Positions 62,204 to 64,000 of a stretch of DNA of 64,000 nt are shown piece by piece. The notes beneath the pieces were generated by a model that was not told the DNA's origin, did not search any database, and saw only the letters and a list, made by a program, of their open reading frames with translations. A program made the translations under genes and the position numbers. Every line of letters begins with the position of its first letter. Position 1 is the first letter of the stretch. This DNA comes from Perognathus longimembris pacificus (Eukaryota > Chordata > Mammalia > Rodentia > Heteromyidae). Where the stretch lies: contig NC_063174.1 of NCBI RefSeq assembly GCF_023159225.1, positions 43,268,191 to 43,332,190 of the forward strand, written 5' to 3'.

Positions 62204-62318
62204 GTCCAGAAGTGATGCTGTGGTTCGAAGTGGTAGAGCACTAGCCTTGATCATAAAAGCTCAGGGACAGCGCCTAGGCCCTGAGTTCAAGCCCCACAAC
62301 TGACAAGACAAAAAAAAA
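62204..62318 (+). mobile_element. Solo Geo monomer
   Basis: It starts at 'ccagaagtgatgctgtggtt' with no ID or B1 half, runs to 'gttcaagccccacaactgac' and a poly(A). Flanks atattgt and gtattgt may be a short target duplication. Confidence 0.75.
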
Positions 62319-62389
62319 AGTATTGTTCTATGATTAATGCATTTTCTACCTAACTGACACCTAATGAAGTGAGTTTGGTTTTTATCCTC

Positions 62390-62500
62390 ATTTTATAGAT
62401 GAAGAAACTCAAGTTCAGACTCCATAAATGTCTGAGGACACACACCTGGAAGCGATACTGAAGTCTGAGTCTAGAGTACCTGTGTTCAAATCCTGATTCA
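62390..62500 (-). mobile_element. MIR fragment, antisense
   Basis: 'cctcattttatagatgaaga' and 'tgtgttcaaatcctgattc'. Confidence 0.7.
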
Positions 62501-62631
62501 GGAGCCTGTGTGGTCTCTTTCTGGTAACCTTCCAGGTCCTCCACTGTCTTCATACGTTGAATACACCAAACATGGGCAATCTCACACAGCCTAAAACTTT
62601 CTTGCAACTTTGCTGTAAGAATTAGAAAAAT

Positions 62632-62878
62632 GGGCCAGGCTTTGGTGGCTCACACCTGTAACCCTAGTAGGCTGAGGATCATGGTTCGAAGCTTGCCCAG
62701 ACAGGAAAATCAGTGAGGCTCTTATCTCCAACTAAGAAAATGCGAAAACTCCAAACCAGAAAAACTTGAAGTAGAGCTGTGACTCAAAGTGGTAGAACAC
62801 TAATCTTGAGTAAAAAAGCTCAGGGACAGTGCCCAGATCCTGAGTTCAAGCCCCACAACCAACATTTTTTAAAAAATG
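62632..62878 (+). mobile_element. B1-Geo SINE, B1 half with deletion
   Basis: The B1 half lacks about 15 bases after 'taaccctag'. The linker and Geo half are complete. Confidence 0.87.
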
Positions 62879-62998
62879 GGGAGAATGCATTTAGAGTGCT
62901 TAGCACAGAACCTAGAATACAGCAAGTACTCAATAGATGCTAGCTTTTAATAATGATCTCAGTCAGTGTTCTTGGAGTCTGGTTTGGTTAACCAACCA

Positions 62999-63110
62999 AA
63001 AGCTGGAAGAGGAGGCATGGTTTATATAATAGAGCACCAGCCTTGAGTGAAAAAGCTAAGGGACAGCTTTCAGGCCCTGAGTTCAAGCCTCAGCATTGCC
63101 CCACCCCCAC
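62999..63110 (+). mobile_element. Solo Geo monomer or 5'-truncated copy
   Basis: 'agctggaagaggaggcatgg' to 'gttcaagcctcagcattg'. Confidence 0.65.
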
Positions 63111-63239
63111 TCCAAAGGAAAAAATAAACAAACTTCAAGGTTAGGGCATGTCATTTTATCCTCAAAGTCGGCTAGAAGGTCCTCAATGAATACCTACCAA
63201 ATAAATGTGTTTGGGTGCAAAATTTGATAATATAACTTT

Positions 63240-63482
63240 GTTGTTGTTGGTGGTAGTGGTTGTGGGCCTTGAACTCAGGGCCTGAGCACTGTCCCTGAGC
63301 TCTTTTGCTCAAGTCCGGTACTCTACCACTTTGAGCCACAGTTCCACGTCCAGTTTTCTGGTGCTTCACCAGAAATTAGAGTTTCACATACTTTCCTATG
63401 CACGCTGGCTTTGAACCTTGATCCTCAGATCTCAGCCTCCTGAGTAGCTAGGATTACAGGCCTGAGCCACTGGTGCCCGGCT
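63240..63482 (-). mobile_element. B1-Geo SINE, antisense
   Basis: Complete copy with a (GTTGTT)/(GGT) tail on the left; ends 'gagccactggtgcccggct'. Confidence 0.9.
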
Positions 63483-63540
63483 TTTGATAATAGAATCTTA
63501 TCATCAGGACAATAACATCTGAGTATCTGAAGCAAGCACT

Positions 63541-63744
63541 CTTTTTTTTTTTGCCAGTCCTGGGGCTTGGACTCAGGGCCTGAGCACTGTCCCTGGCTTC
63601 TTTTTTGCTCAAGGCTAGCACTCTGCCACTTGAGCCACAGCGCCACTTCTGGCCATTTTCTGTATATGTGGTGCTGGGGAATTGAACCCAGGGCCCCATG
63701 TATATGAAGCAAGCACTCTTGCCACTAGGCAATATCCCCAGCCC
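63541..63744 (-). mobile_element. ID-Geo dimer, antisense
   Basis: Poly(T) 63542-63552, Geo 63553-63655, ID 63662-63744. Well-preserved. Confidence 0.92.
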
Positions 63745-63753
63745 ACATGTGAG

Positions 63754-63754
<1 letters not shown>

Positions 63755-63785
<31 letters not shown>

Positions 63786-63806
63786 TGTATGTATGTATGT
63801 ATGTAT
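63755..63806. repeat. (GTAT)n microsatellite
   Basis: About 13 ATGT units. Confidence 0.95.
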
Positions 63807-64000
63807 GAACTGTCCTCTCCCAACAGCTCTGGTTTCAAATGCTGAGGGGGCTTCTCACAGTTCCTTTCATTCATTATTTCATCTCTCTTAACATGAGTTT
63901 TCTTTTCAGCAGAATGGAGATGACAAGAATTCGCGAGGTGCCAGACCTTGCTGTCTGCTATCTAACATCACTCCTGCTCCTTCCTGGGTGTCCTGACTTG

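Noticed and set aside
63807..64000. A possible exon or neighbouring gene at the right edge
   Set aside because: There is no family-like frame; the human neighbour upstream of IRF2BPL (CIPC) would be expected farther away.

Overview
The window is nuclear DNA of a rodent. Short retroposons of two composite families dominate it. One pairs a tRNA-Ala/ID-type left half with a right half of the 'Geo' type. The other pairs a 7SL/B1-type left half with the same right half. As I remember the literature, the ID+Geo dimer (IDL-Geo) is confined to the superfamily Geomyoidea (kangaroo rats, pocket mice, pocket gophers), so a geomyoid host is my best inference. Ancient MIR and L1 pieces, a Tigger-like DNA transposon and many CA, GA and TTCC microsatellites complete a typical mammalian intergenic landscape.

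The only protein-coding gene I can support is IRF2BPL, on the minus strand. Its coding sequence is one uninterrupted exon (42205-44592, 795 codons). A single-exon transcript from about 45.5 kb down to a polyadenylation signal at 41358-41363 fits the sequence. The promoter side is a large CpG island with a palindromic CRE (45597-45604), a palindromic NRF1 site (45716-45725) and one upstream ORF in the 5' leader. Other reading frames in the window are chance frames, retroposon-derived frames, or antisense shadows of IRF2BPL.

Layout. 1-26.8 kb is SINE-dense, with about 40 insertions in the first 24 kb, a minus-strand L1 3' end (17.2-18.15 kb) with a younger retroposon nested in it, and a small tailless retrocopy of a tRNA-Ile(UAU) 5' half (10173-10211). 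26.8-33 kb is SINE-poor and mostly unique, with MIR traces. 33-38.9 kb is SINE-rich again. 38.9-48.0 kb holds the gene and is free of young SINEs. 48.0-52.3 kb has scattered SINEs and a second CpG cluster (about 49.37-50.11 kb). 52.3-59.9 kb is a second SINE-free block upstream of the gene. 59.9-64 kb has SINEs again.

I found no cluster of genes that would make up a new biological system. The most unusual observations concern retroposons. The right Geo half carries its own pol III-type boxes and looks like a diverged ID/tRNA-Ala relative. A fused-SINE junction of the same kind occurs at two loci. The tRNA half insertion has clear target-site duplications. The SINE-free blocks around IRF2BPL are the best regulatory candidates.
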